A DNA stretch of 62,000 bases, from assembly GCA_002633005.1 (NCBI GenBank), contig NMRA01000306.1, positions 291,866-353,865 on the forward strand, given 5' to 3'. Origin of the DNA: Phoronis australis. Taxonomy: Eukaryota; Phoronida; Phoronidae. Position 1 is the first letter of the stretch, and each line of letters starts with the position of its first letter. Position numbers and translations under genes: made by a program. The notes beneath the pieces were generated by a model, which made no database searches, was not told the DNA's origin, and was given only the letters and a program-made list of their open reading frames with translations. This document shows positions 47,001 to 57,110 of the stretch, piece by piece.

Positions 47001-47882
47001 AAACGCTTTGTCTACGCGTGTGAACAAACACACTATGACCATTGAACACATGTGTTTTGTCTTGTTACCAAAGACGTTTTGTCTTATGATCAAATATGTT
47101 TAGTCTAATGCCCAAATAAGTTTTGTCTAGTGAACAAAATACTTTTTGGTAGTAACCAAATACATTTTTTTTCTAGTGAGAAATATGTTAAAACGAGGCT
47201 AGGCATAACTGTTGCCTTCAACCTTACTGGTTTCAACGGCGCGAAAATGTTTGATGTTATTGAAACATCAACAAATCTGTATATTTTCGCCAACCCACCG
47301 TCTATAGATATATGATGACCACAAGAGGTTGTCGTGACTAGTAAAAATAAGTGCAACACAAAAATGATTCCAAATGAGCGTGTTTAAAGCCGGTCCATTT
47401 GAATTTAAGCAGATGAAAATTTCCTCACGTTCCTCGAAATAATATAAAATTAATCAACAGACAATGAGCTGGAGATGCCTTGGGTGTAAAAGCTTTTAGT
47501 TGCATGTCAGGTAAATTAAGGAGTGACATTGTACTGATCTTATCGTTCAACGAGCTCGATTTCAACCTTAGTCTTCAAAGACATTTTGAAAGGGATAGAG
47601 TCAGTAGACGCAGGAATAGAGTCAGTAGACGCACTGTACGTTATTTTATCAAAAAGGAAATCTAAAGCTTGTGGTATTCGGTGTCTGTATTTAAGATATG
47701 TAGGTCTACTACAGCTGTATGGTCAACTAGTGTTCACTAGCCACATGTCAACACACACACTAGTAAGGCGTACCTAAAATCAGAAGCTGTATCTCCCGTT
47801 TCCGCTTCTCCCTGTCCGCCGCCAGCTGACTGTCTATACTTTTACTCCTCTCAAGAGCTTTTCTCTGACTCATCCTGTTCAT
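31871..47882 (-). CDS. Divergent heterotrimeric G protein alpha subunit (Gq-class gene structure)
   Basis: Seven coding exons on the minus strand: 47882-47774, 40469-40285, 39716-39502, 38773-38645, 37104-36975, 34135-33982, 32061-31871. Together they are 1,113 nt, 370 residues plus TAG. GTPase boxes by residue: G1 GGAGTGKST (37-45), switch I Arg194 and Thr197, G3 DVAGQ (216-220) keeping the catalytic Gln, G4 NKND (285-288), G5 SCATD (340-344). The helical domain lies between G1 and switch I. Coding-exon lengths 185, 129, 130, 154 and 191 equal those I recall for vertebrate Gq/G11 genes; exon 3 is 60 nt longer. The protein should bind and hydrolyse GTP and couple to G-beta-gamma and receptors, but the altered G1 box, lack of N-terminal Cys or Gly2 and unusual C-tail (KVQAF) make receptor choice and membrane attachment uncertain. 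Possible AATAAA (minus strand) at 31404-31409. Confidence 0.9.
32622..32757 (+). repeat. Dispersed repeat R1, copy 1
   Basis: Starts GCGAATGCACAATTCATA and ends AAATTCGAGCACCCCCATAT..GGGTGCGCGCATG. Two further copies share these ends at 41412-41518 and 49970-50090, all in the same orientation. Non-coding; family not identified. Confidence 0.65.
33982..34135 (-). CDS. G-alpha exon 6: G4 box
   Basis: 154 nt, phase 0 to 1, acceptor ATTTCCAG, donor GTAAGA. It encodes NSLQDSLQAFQEVVHNEFLR then DTNTILFLNKNDLFREKLKK and FPDYIG. NKND is the guanine-specificity box (usually NKKD). Confidence 0.95.
35583..35858. mobile_element. Foldback element with long inverted repeats
   Basis: The left half starts TTATTATTTAAAATGACC and the right half ends GTCATTTTAAATAATAA; pairing continues through TAAAAT-ACATG, GAAATTNAATTTCGGG and AAGTGGG. 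The centre has three CTATNNTAATATAG words about 50-60 bp apart. 276 bp, non-coding, in the intron between G-alpha exons 5 and 6. Confidence 0.7.
36975..37104 (-). CDS. G-alpha exon 5: G3 box and switch II
   Basis: 130 nt, phase 2 to 0. It encodes AIDVAGQKSQRKKWICFFED then VTSVIFFVSLSGYCENLEEE. DVAGQ replaces the near-invariant DVGGQ; the second Gly and catalytic Gln220 remain. QRKKW matches the usual ERRKW or ERKKW. Confidence 0.93.
38279..38430. repeat. 21-bp tandem array
   Basis: About seven copies of CGAACCCATGAATCGTGCATA. Because 21 is divisible by 3, the minus strand stays open as a heptapeptide repeat (HGFVCTI-type), giving a false ORF. It lies in the intron between G-alpha exons 4 and 5; weaker copies continue to about 38490. 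Confidence 0.92.
38645..38773 (-). CDS. G-alpha exon 4: switch I
   Basis: 129 nt, phase 2 to 2. It encodes FLENLNTIKRADYVPSVQDI then LYMRQPTLGVQEHTF and GLDFR. Arg194 (the arginine finger) and Thr197 (Mg2+ ligand) are at the positions of the usual R-x-K-T-T-G; the second Thr is Leu and Lys is Pro. Confidence 0.93.
39502..39716 (-). CDS. G-alpha exon 3: helical domain with extra segment
   Basis: 215 nt, phase 0 to 2. Acceptor CGTTTCAG; donor GTAAGC, leaving TA of a Tyr codon completed by the next exon. It ends HVIRLAEDEDFRRCCDSTME then LTCSEKY, matching the IxxLWxDxxxxxCxxRxxExxLxDSxxY segment of G-alpha. It is 60 nt longer than the 155-nt Gq exon; the extra residues probably lie in TVPRTNTHARISKLLQLIDS. 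Confidence 0.88.
40285..40469 (-). CDS. G-alpha exon 2: G1 box and start of helical domain
   Basis: 185 nt, phase 1 to 0. It encodes GGAGTGKSTFIKQLRIHHGD and then SFIYDNVTDAVHAMLDRM. The usual GxGESGKST is changed (Glu-Ser to Gly-Thr) while Lys43 and Ser44 for phosphate and Mg2+ are kept. The FIKQ-RI-HG-GY run resembles Gq more than Gi or Gs. Confidence 0.92.
41412..41518 (+). repeat. Dispersed repeat R1, copy 2
   Basis: GCGAATGCACAATTCATAGC at the start and AAAAATTCGAGCACCCCAT..GGTGCGCGCATAC at the end match the copy at 32622, with an internal deletion. Confidence 0.65.
42400..42516. repeat. GC-rich repeat G1 with single-N gap
   Basis: GGGCAGATCCAGGATTTTGA, a G run ending in N at 42440, AACTGCCCAATGGAATCTTG, then GGGGGGGCATGGCCCCCTTG and CTAAATCCGCCACTG. 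The same order occurs at 55331-55447 and, diverged, inside the tandem duplication at 20068-21388. The inverted GGATCC-like and GGGG/CCCC parts suggest MITE ends. Confidence 0.7.
43639..43696. repeat. Inverted repeat (hairpin)
   Basis: CTCTACGAGAATTTCTGTT pairs with AACAGAAATTCTCCTAGAG around an AATATTGTGAAATATT centre. Short, non-coding, within the first G-alpha intron. Confidence 0.7.
44130..44562. repeat. 19-bp minisatellite
   Basis: About 22 copies of CTTGATACATGCAGGCAGT with few changes. On the minus strand all three frames stay open over 300 nt, because the unit lacks stops in every frame and 19 is not a multiple of 3. It lies in the first intron of the G-alpha gene. Confidence 0.95.
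46965..47185. repeat. Degenerate 22-25-bp tandem array
   Basis: Eight or so diverged units of the form TAGTGACCAAATACGTTTTGTC. Located in the first G-alpha intron, about 0.6 kb downstream of exon 1. Confidence 0.65.
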
Positions 47883-47900
47883 TTTTCCGAAGTCTTCAGT
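47774..47900 (-). CDS. G-alpha exon 1: N-terminal helix
   Basis: Coding 47882-47774, starting at the first ATG. It gives MNRMSQRKALERSKSIDSQL and then AADREKRKREIQLLIL, the alpha-N helix and first beta strand of G-alpha. The donor GTACGC splits a Gly codon (phase 1). An acceptor-like TCCCTCTTGCAG ends at 47901, and the frame stays open from it to the ATG, so a further upstream exon with a different N-terminus is possible. With this start there is no Gly2 for myristoylation and no cysteine in the first 36 residues for palmitoylation. Confidence 0.82.
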
Positions 47901-49969
47901 CTGCAAGAGGGACAAGTGCTTATATAATTCTATTTAAAATGACATCTGTCGAGACTGTATAAAATTAGACAGTGTAGAAACAGGCAAAAATTCCTTAAAA
48001 CTTTAAATATCTGTTAAAATTACTTAAGCTTTAGAGCCCAAAGCTCAAAAGCTAATACTTTAATTGCATATTTCACCGGATTTGAAAGTTTTTTACCTGT
48101 CTCTACATTGTAGAAATATAGAACGAGCCACACTATCGTTAATCCTGGTTGCAGTCGGATTTTTTCCCTTGGACTATTCAATCACCTGTCAACACGCATA
48201 TCCTATCGTCATACATGCTCACAATACATGGTCGGCGTACCATAGGGGCTGGGTGGGCTATAGCCTCCCACTTATTTCATTGCTGCGCCACTCATACATT
48301 AGATATTGCAACTCTTTATTGACCGAAATTCTACACTGCCGTAATTTACATGTACATGAGACTGCTGAGGACGTGGCGCAACCCAGCGACAATGTCATGC
48401 ACCCAGATACGCATGAAACTGAAGGACCTGTCAATCACAGCACAATGTTATAGTTGACACATTTGTGACACCTACATGTATAGGCGTGTGCGTTTCACAC
48501 GCGCAGGAAACGATAAATTACAACGAACTGAAAGACCAAGTGATCGCGCGAGTTTTATTCTTTCGTCTTTTGAACATAGCCCAGCTTTAAATCTGGGCAC
48601 GGGGTTGAATTCTTGTACTCGTAATTTGGAGTTTTACTTGAATTTGAAGCTCGAATTTAGAGGTTCATCAAGCACAGGCTCTTGCTAGCAGCATACTGTA
48701 ATTAATAACGTACTCGAACACCGAATACAGAGAATGTTATCTTGAATTCGCCTAACGTAGAGCGCAAAATGTCAAAGTAATTACGAATACAGTGAATAGA
48801 CCTCGGGGCATGGTTATGTTAAAAACTTCTTTAAGGTCGTTTTTATATGTACAGTTATCTACGGATTGTATTAAATTATATTTGGTCAGTTCATGAAATT
48901 ATAAACTTACCAGCGGTCAATATTGTTTTGGAGTCGATTATTTTCCACTTTGATCACCCATACACTCATACTGACGGCTGGTAAGTTAAAGCCCCTTTAC
49001 TTCCTTTTAACGTTTGTTTGTAAAGAAATGGCCATCTCATAATGATTTGATTCATGGGTCTTCCTGTTCACAAATCATTACTGTATCACGACGCCACCGG
49101 CACATCACTGATCTCTTTTGTTTCTTTTGGTGTCATCTGTCATATTTGGATTTAAATAGCCGTAAACCACTTGATAAATAAACTATTCTTAGGACCCGCA
49201 GTTCCCTCCTTCACGCTAATGCAGACAGGCTGGAACTTTTGAGCCTTCACTGACTGAAATTTTCACTAACTTGTTTTCGGCGCCTTTGAGACAACCAAAC
49301 AAGGTTTGTCGATTGATGAGCATTAAACATTACAGTCACATGAATGCAAAACACAATGGCTTTCCCAAAATATAGTCGATCAAGTTCCTTTGTCCATTCA
49401 GAGAGTCTCCATGTTTTGGGTGAAAAACTGGTGACTGTCTGACAAAGTAAATGATCAGCACATAAGTCAAAAGCCAAACACGGGCCTACTGCCATGACTT
49501 ACATGTACATAGGATATGTAATACATGTAACTATACATTGAAACGATTGCTGACTTTCTCACTCAGTCAATGTGTTGCTTTCCAGATAAAAAAACGACCT
49601 CGACATCGCTACCGTCATTATCGCAAGTTTGAACTCCGGAAACCAACATATTGACCTCGGTGAAATTCTATATTTGCAAGCTTTCTTGCTCGATCTGTCT
49701 AAATGGTGAATGTCACAGTTCGTTGGGATGATTGTGCGTGCCAATACCATTTTGAGAGATGTTAAAAACTCTCCGTTGGCAATTGATAATTTCGAAAAAC
49801 TTCAGTGTTGAGACGAGTAAAACTGAGCTTGAATGTACATGCGTACACCCAGGGGGCTCGGGGGACTCGAGCGAGCCCCCCATTTGGCGGAATGGGCCAA
49901 AAGATCCGCCTCCGAGAAACAAAAAGTCCGAGAAAATGAGACGAAAGACCACTAAACAAGCACTAACGC

Positions 49970-50090
49970 GCAATTTACAGAGGTGTCCCCGTTTTTTTAT
50001 TTTTAGTCCGCCCGCTTTTTTGTTACTAAAAGGTCCACAACGTCAGGAATTCGAGCCCCCCCATATTGAAGGCTAGGTGCGCGCATGATG
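49970..50090 (+). repeat. Dispersed repeat R1, copy 3
   Basis: Ends AGGAATTCGAGCCCCCCCAT then GCTAGGTGCGCGCATGATG. The preceding T-rich stretch CCCCGTTTTTTTATTTTTAG also matches copy 1. Confidence 0.6.
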
Positions 50091-51409
50091 TACACTACAT
50101 AACTCAGAACTTCTAGTTGTTTTCGTGCAGGAAACCTAAATGTACGAGAATTTCTGGTTTGTCTGCGTCTGCGTTATTTCGGTTCCTAATTATGTCTCAG
50201 CGCAGCACACGAGTGTAAAAAAATGTGCTCTACGAGTTAGTGTGACGTCAAACTTCGCCAGCTGAGTGGCGACTGCCTGATGTTTTAATTTACAGTACAG
50301 TGTGATATTTGGACAGATGGGTTTCAATTAAAATAAGAATATTGTTATAGACTACTATGTATTCATCAAGCTGTATAAAACTTATATTCAGTGTATCTTC
50401 AGTATATATCAATACAATAAGTAATTGCAGTCTATTACCCAGGAGTTTCAGCTTAATTGCTGTACCTTGAGTAAACACGTTTTAACCGAAACCTCTCGTG
50501 CTTTCTTGTAATAATTACGACTGCAAGCGCTGCTGTACGAATTAAATAGAAATAAGCAAGATAAGACTGTAATACCCACGGTGGCTGTTGGGAATGATTT
50601 TGATGCTTTTCTGAAAGTAAGATTTTCGTGTAATGCATGTTTACCTCCCCAAGAGTAACATTATTGAAGGGGCAAAATTGGCGTTGAGCTCCGTAGTTAC
50701 TCTATCAATGAGGTCAGTAACGTTGTGGAAAATACTCTACGAGGTCGATAACGAACAACAGGGTGCAAATCATTGACTTGTTCTACCACCATTTGTCTTT
50801 TATCATCTGGCATATAACAGTGTCGCAATGCATTTGGCGAAGTTCACAATTCTGCGACCGTAATTTTATGCTAATTTTTATCAATCCCAACAACATTTGT
50901 ATGCATGTGAATTTATCGCAGAAATTTAACACCCCTTTCTGACACTCGCTGCAGCATGTAGACCTAGGTCGGGGGCTAATCTTTTTACTTGAAATCTCAT
51001 TGTCTTTTCTACTTTTGTGTGAACACGAACCCTTAATATTTCCTATGCACGAGTACACAGTAGTTTACAAGAATACAGCGTCTTAACCTAATTTGCAAAT
51101 GATGACCCCTGCATTAAGGCTGAAATTTCAAGTCTGAGCTCAATATCTTGAGTAAAAACTCAAGTTTGTTGCTCAAAGGTATGATTCAAAAAGTTCACTG
51201 TACGAACTTGGAATAGAAGTAACTCATATGCATGAAATATAATTTACTGAAGCACAGACTAATAGGCGCTTAGCATGAGTAGAGCAAAAAATGGTAAAAA
51301 TAATTTCGATTTCGAATACGACTAAGATTAGATAGACCTTGACCTCTGGAGCTGGACCTACTAGAAACTAACAGCCGATCCAATACATGCGGTGTCGTGA
51401 AAATGGCGT

Positions 51410-51640
51410 TCATAGACGGATTTAGGGGGTAGGGTCCCCCTCCCTTGGCTGGCGGAAGCAAAATTAAACAGTAACAGCGTAACAGCGTGAGAAAATATGG
51501 AGTACACTAACTAAGAACGGCAGCGGACGAGAGAGGGGGGGGGGGGGGGCCCNNNNNNNNNNNNNNNNNNNNNNNNNNNNNNNNNNNNNNNNNNNNNNCC
51601 CCCCCCCCCCTTATGGTATCCTAGGTCCGCCACTGACGTT
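51410..51640. repeat. GC-rich repeat G1 relative interrupted by a 46-base gap
   Basis: GACGGATTTAGGGGGTAGGG at the left and CCTAGGTCCGCCACTGACG at the right. Ns at 51553-51598 are flanked by a long G run on one side and a C run on the other, which can fold back. The missing sequence is unknown. Confidence 0.6.
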
Positions 51641-52095
51641 AAGTGTCTGTAGTAAACGTGGTATATAACTGAACAGTGTTATTGCTTGCGAATAGACTCT
51701 ACAATGTGACTTGTCACTCCGTGTCATTTTATTTGCCGAACATACACTGTAGCCCGAGCAAAACGAACTGTCTTTAGTTCTTTGCACGAAAAAATCGCTT
51801 CTCATCTGATTAGTGAACAAGTTGCGACCCATTTCAGCGGGGCAGGTGGTCTAAATCAAAAGTATTTCCATCAACGGAAGGCGGGTTTACAACCCTTTAT
51901 CAACAAACAAATTGTGAGTTATTGAGTCGACTTGTCCGACGGACATTAGTCGACACAATAGGCCTACATGTAAGTCAGATAAGAGGAAGCCAAAGGGGTC
52001 AGCGGAAACCGGGATATATTTTATTTATCTAATGCGTAATTCTAGGGTTGATTCGAAGCCTGAGAAGCTATCTTTGCTACTACATGTGCATACAT

Positions 52096-52247
52096 ATAGA
52101 TTGTTACATGGCGAAGTCGTTATATCCAGCGTTATCTAGAGCCTGAGTGGATTTTGGAGAATTGTTGCCCGAGGGTGATAATTCTACAAAATCCACGAGG
52201 GCTCTAGATAACGGGGGATATAACGACTGAGAACATGTAATAATCTA
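52096..52247. mobile_element. 150-bp foldback element
   Basis: Arms pair through ATAGATTNTTACATG, GTCGTTATATCC, GTTATCTAGAGCC, TGGATTTTG and AGAATT with short mismatches; the loop is around 52165. Non-coding. Confidence 0.75.
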
Positions 52248-52473
52248 TTTATACCTCATACTGAATGAGAAACATTGCAATGAATCGATGTAGCTTTCTC
52301 GACTCGCCTCGGCTTTGTAACTACTTTCTATGTCAGAGGCCCGGTGTCTGAGGTCGTCACCATTTAAGAAAAGCCGAGTTATTCTTGTCAAATAATGCTT
52401 TTACTCAAACCACGGCAGATCGAGTTCCCGAGACAGGAGAATTAAGTGAAACTTCTTATCGGTCCCCTACGTG

Positions 52474-53035
52474 CTTAGCCAGCACGCAGGTATAACGCAG
52501 TGGCACGCGCTTTAGCATTGGTTGATGTAACATCAGCACTCATTGGTTAGCTTTATAACACCGTGAAAAACTGGCAAACTGTGAGCGATTTTAGCCTTGT
52601 CATATGTCGCAACAACTATTTCGTTTCTGCTGTGATGTATAATAGCCGCGTGCTTGAAGCACATACATGTACAATAAACACATATCTGGTCGATTTAACC
52701 GGTATGTTATTCATATTGTATGACTACAGGACAGTATCGTAAACAAAATCCATCGACAGTAAAACGATGCATTCCGAAAAGGCGCAACCACAATTTCTAG
52801 GATTCACATTTCCTGAACATAAATTTTAATCAACGACTTCTCTGCACAGCAGTCCTCATTTACACTTCACTCCATCAGTCATGCCAACATAGACTATGGA
52901 ATATCTACGATGCCAGATTGTTTGCCTAAAGCGCTGCCTGTTGAGAATTCGACTAGCCAATCCGAAACGCCGGTGTAAAAAAAATTCCCGAGTAAAATTA
53001 AGTGATACCTGCGTGCTGGCTACTGACCACCTAGC
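52474..53035. mobile_element. MITE M1, copy A
   Basis: It begins TTAGCCAGCACGCAGGTATAAC and ends GTGATACCTGCGTGCTGGCTA, giving inverted ends of about 20 bp. The interior (GCATTGGTTGATGTAAC.., ACATACATGTACAATAAACA.., TGCATTCCGAAAAGGCGCAA..) is shared with copy B at 57111-57625. Non-autonomous. Confidence 0.75.
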
Positions 53036-53239
53036 GGCACTCAGGGAACCAGCGTGGTGAAACTATTGTAATCCGGCATAGCGATAACTCGCAACGACTT
53101 GAGTGAGCTTTTCTTATACTTTTCGTTAATTTCGGGGCATACGGTACGCAGCTCTGTCGAGTAACTAAAAAAACTGCTCAAAACTGTGATTTCTTTTTTC
53201 CATTAAAATTCGGCGCAATAGCGTCGGGGACTCATCTAG

Positions 53240-56200
53240 GATTTGAAAACTGGGGGTCGAAATTCGTGAAACTGATGAGTCGTGCAAACTGCAAATCTGA
53301 GGCGCGCAGCGCTGATGGGGGGGAGGTGGGGTAGATTCCCCCCACCTGGTGAAGAAAAAAATGTTACATAAAAAGGTAATTTCCTTGCATTTTATTTAGC
53401 ACTCTGTTTGCATGTCTTTTTCTTGTTCAAAGGACGGCACTTAGGGAAACTTATCAAAAATTATGAGGCTTGTTCCATTCACGATGTTTGTATTGTCACT
53501 AGACTGAAAAAATCCAGATCTGTAAATCTTTTTAGTAAGATAATCTATATAGAGTTGCATGTTAGACAGATAATCCACAGCATGAGTACAAGACTCAATG
53601 TATCTTGGAGGTCTCAAAAGAGAAGAATACTCCTTTAATGCAGTTGAGAAACCATAATATATTCTAGAGTACATGTCTACGTTTCATCATTACATCGCAC
53701 AGTACCACAATTCACGAATCTACAAAAACAAGACCATATCCTCAACAAATTCACAAATCAGTATCGCCAGTGCTAAAATGATAAAAATGAAAGTTAAGTT
53801 ATAACATATTTGAGCTTAAACCAATAGCATTTCTGAATTCCTCGTCAGATGCTGATCATGTTCCGTTTTTGAATCACCAAAATCACCCAACTACAACAGA
53901 AGTTAAGACAATCTATTCTGTCCAAACGGACGCATTGTGTTTGACTGTGTTCATACGCATTCGGTAATAGCGTGCAAACACCATACGTTTCCTTTGAAGC
54001 TTGGGAGATTGGCCTGCTTGTTATCGTACGGGACAAAAGACTGCGCTGGGCAGTTAACAAAAGAGCCGGATGTTATCGCACGTTCAGCACCCCTCACGTC
54101 TGGAAAAGTTACTGAACGACAGAACGCTGTAATGAATAGGAGTGACGGCGCGCGTGTATACCCAGACTTGGCTTCGTAAAGGATTATGACCAAAAAAACT
54201 CCGTGTTTGAATTTGGCATTCGTATTTTTACATTTCTTAAACGTTTTTCCGAGCGCTTTACTCGTTGGCTACGAGTGGTGGCCGGGGACATCGTAGTTGT
54301 TGCGTCTTCTGCAGTGCATTATAAGTGGACGCTTTGTTGAATTGAAACTTGCCAGGTCGAAAGTCAATCACAGTCTTTCATAGTACGCTGACAAGAAATT
54401 TATTCTTAAAAAGAACCATTCTTTTCTTGCAAATTAAGAGTCAAATCCCCCGGCGTGGTTCACAGCCGTAGTAACAGGTGCTGTGCACGTGACTGGCTGA
54501 CCTACTTTTTTCCATGTACGGCACGCAGTGCCACACGCAGAGGATAAACTCGAATCGCCCAACAATCATGGAATTCCACAATAAGTTGAAGTATTTCAAA
54601 GCATTTATTTTCATGCTACATGTAAGTTAGCCATTGAATACGTAACCAACATTTCAAACCACATTTTTTCTCGTAAAGTTTGCACTGAATTCTCGCACAT
54701 CAATATAAGTCGTTCGGCCGTGCAGATTTTTTGATATCTTTTCATTCATTCGTTCGAGTTGCAACGGAACTATGCGAACAAATTAAGGAAGATTGCGCTA
54801 AGTTTTATCTGGTTTGCATGTTCAACGACATTGATGGCATTTGTACAGCAGGCCAGTGCTAGAATTTTGGCGGGTATCATTTTTTCGAAGTGTACGTTCT
54901 CGGCTATTTCAAATTGGCTGCTCCGTCGAATACATCGAGTGCCTCTTCAACTTCCGCGTCGGCAACTAGCATTAAGGGTACGGCAAATCTTTTGAAGTTC
55001 GGGTGTGGGTTCTTCAATTTCAAAGATTAAGTGTCCATGTACGGGTAGTAAGCGCTGGATGCAATATTCCTCGACACTAGTCGTGCGGGGGTTTCCGTAT
55101 GAAGTCACCTTGACGTCACAGAATAGGAAGGTATTCCCCAAAGATGGCTGCCAGTATTTGCCGATCGTCATTGACATTTATAGAAAAATAGACTGCAAAA
55201 ACTTCTAATGTCGAGTTATTTCTTAATATTTAGCGAACTTAAACAATGAATTGTAAGTTTCAATAAAATTTATTATTAATAAATGTTAAAATTCTTCGTT
55301 TAGCCTTCATTTTCGCCGAGGTTGTTTTGGTACAGGGCAGAGTATTAGCCAGGATTTTGACTATCAGTCATTGGCACTACCGAACTGCCCAATGGAATCT
55401 TGAAGATTTTTGGGGGGCCATGGCCCCCTCTAAATCCGCCACTGTGCCCCTCCCTACCGGTCCCCCGCATCATGTGTCCCTGATTTAACAGTACTTAAAA
55501 GTACTTTGCACCTGCGTTTAGTGTTAGTCATGGACTTTTAGAACAGAGACAATGCATTTGTTTCATCTGTGACTCATTAGGTTCCTCTAACAATGACTAA
55601 CCGAGTGTTTAAACAAGTAGTTTTATGGAATACGTGCAAAGATTGCAATACACATACACATGAACAAAAAAACAAGTGGAATACGAAGAATGCTTAGTTA
55701 GCTCAATAATTTACCAATCAGTGTGCTTTATCTGAAACTACAACGATTTACAGCCTTCTTAATAAGTGCAATGCCCAAGAAGTGGCATGCTTAGGCTGGG
55801 TAGAAAGCCCACCAAGAAAATTAATCGTCAACTGCTGCACTTAGAGGCGCCAAAAGGTCAAATCAAGACCGAGCGCTGATTACAGAAACGTGTGTCACGC
55901 GCGAATCGGGCAGGCTAACGGTCAATAGTGAAAGGGTTTGTGTTTTGTGCTCTTATTTAACTGCCTGAAAGCAACTGAAAATGTAGTTCGTGAAAATGGT
56001 TCCGCCAAATACATGTAAGGTGGTGCACATGACACCATAGCATGCAGTATCTGAAACGGTCCCTTCGATTGGTTTTGTTGTCTGGACACGTTACAATGAA
56101 ATCCGAGCGCATCGTATTGCGAAATTTGCCATCATTTTCTTTCAACTTTGTGCATGACGTCGTGTGGTGCGGTTAAACGCATATCATGTGAGAATAATTA

Positions 56201-57110
56201 GTCTTTAGGTCTATACATGCCATATGTTGGTCACGTCACGTGACCTGTGGTCCCGATAAATTCGTAGTGAACCAGACCGTGTGCGCAGTTAGCAGAAAGC
56301 CTCTCGCTGGTCCCTAATTGGCACTGAATAGTTAGGCTGCGGCCGCGGCCAATTTGTACTGCCAAAATACTAAAATTTTGGGGTAGGCCAAGTTTGGGGG
56401 CATTTTGTAGGTGGGCATTGCATGTAGGCTCAGTGAATGGGGTTTGTTTGCATTTGTGAACATGCTGAGAATAAAAAAGCGACTTTCTCGGCTGTAGCTG
56501 CACTTTTCTTCAACATGGCGGCCCCAGGTTGCAATTGTGCATTGTTGGGTAGCGACTGAGAAATTGGCCGCGATTTCAGGTAGCCCTCAAACAAGCCAGA
56601 TTTGCAAAAAAAAATAGTTCGCTGACAGTACTTTAGGACCACATTTTCGGAATATGTAGGAAATTTGCTCTCAGAATCTATTGTTGGTTTTAGTCGTGCA
56701 TCGGCGCATCGGCAGGGAAGTGGTGATTTTTCGAGTAAAAAGTGTCGATTTTGCATTTTTTGCCCTTATTTTTCTTAGTTCATCTTGGTTTTCAATGGGA
56801 GTGAAAGGGTCAAAAATACAAGAGAGTACAAAGTTTCCGTGCTCATCTGTAGGGCTTGTGATGTGAGATGAATCAAAACTTTTTTATTTGCATTTGTGAA
56901 GAAAGGGTGAAGAGTCCATTGACGTGTATTCTGATAGGCAAATCCCTATGAGAACTGTTCAGCGCCTCCCCCTGCGGCAGAATGGTGAATGTTGGCCAAT
57001 TCCCCTTTTGTCCACTGACGTCACAAGCATACTGGCGCCCCAGTGGAGGCCCTGAGAACTCTTAAATACGAGTTCATGAACCCGGTAGTATCCAGCCTAG
57101 CAACGGCCTC
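53240..57110. other. Non-coding stretch with repeats
   Basis: No gene supported. Includes a minus-strand open stretch 55177-54947 next to a TGACGTCA word (55114-55121), a GC-rich repeat G1 copy at 55331-55447 and a small GC-rich segment with GCGGCCGCGG near 56340. Confidence 0.5.
55331..55447. repeat. GC-rich repeat G1, copy 3
   Basis: GGGCAGAGTATTAGCCAGGA, AACTGCCCAATGGAATCTTG, GGGGGGCCATGGCCCCCTCT and AAATCCGCCACTG, in the same order as at 42400-42516. Confidence 0.75.

Larger units (their letters stand above)
47901..52095. other. Region upstream of the G-alpha gene, no supported gene
   Basis: It should hold the G-alpha promoter, but no TATA box or initiator could be chosen. It contains a GC-rich fragment at about 48235-48290, repeat R1 copy 3 and the gapped repeat at 51410-51640. 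Long open stretches such as 48064-48453 (+) show no domain and no good start. Confidence 0.5.

Noticed and set aside
48064-48453. 129-residue open frame on the plus strand
   Set aside because: No good start codon, no domain, contains part of a GC-rich repeat.
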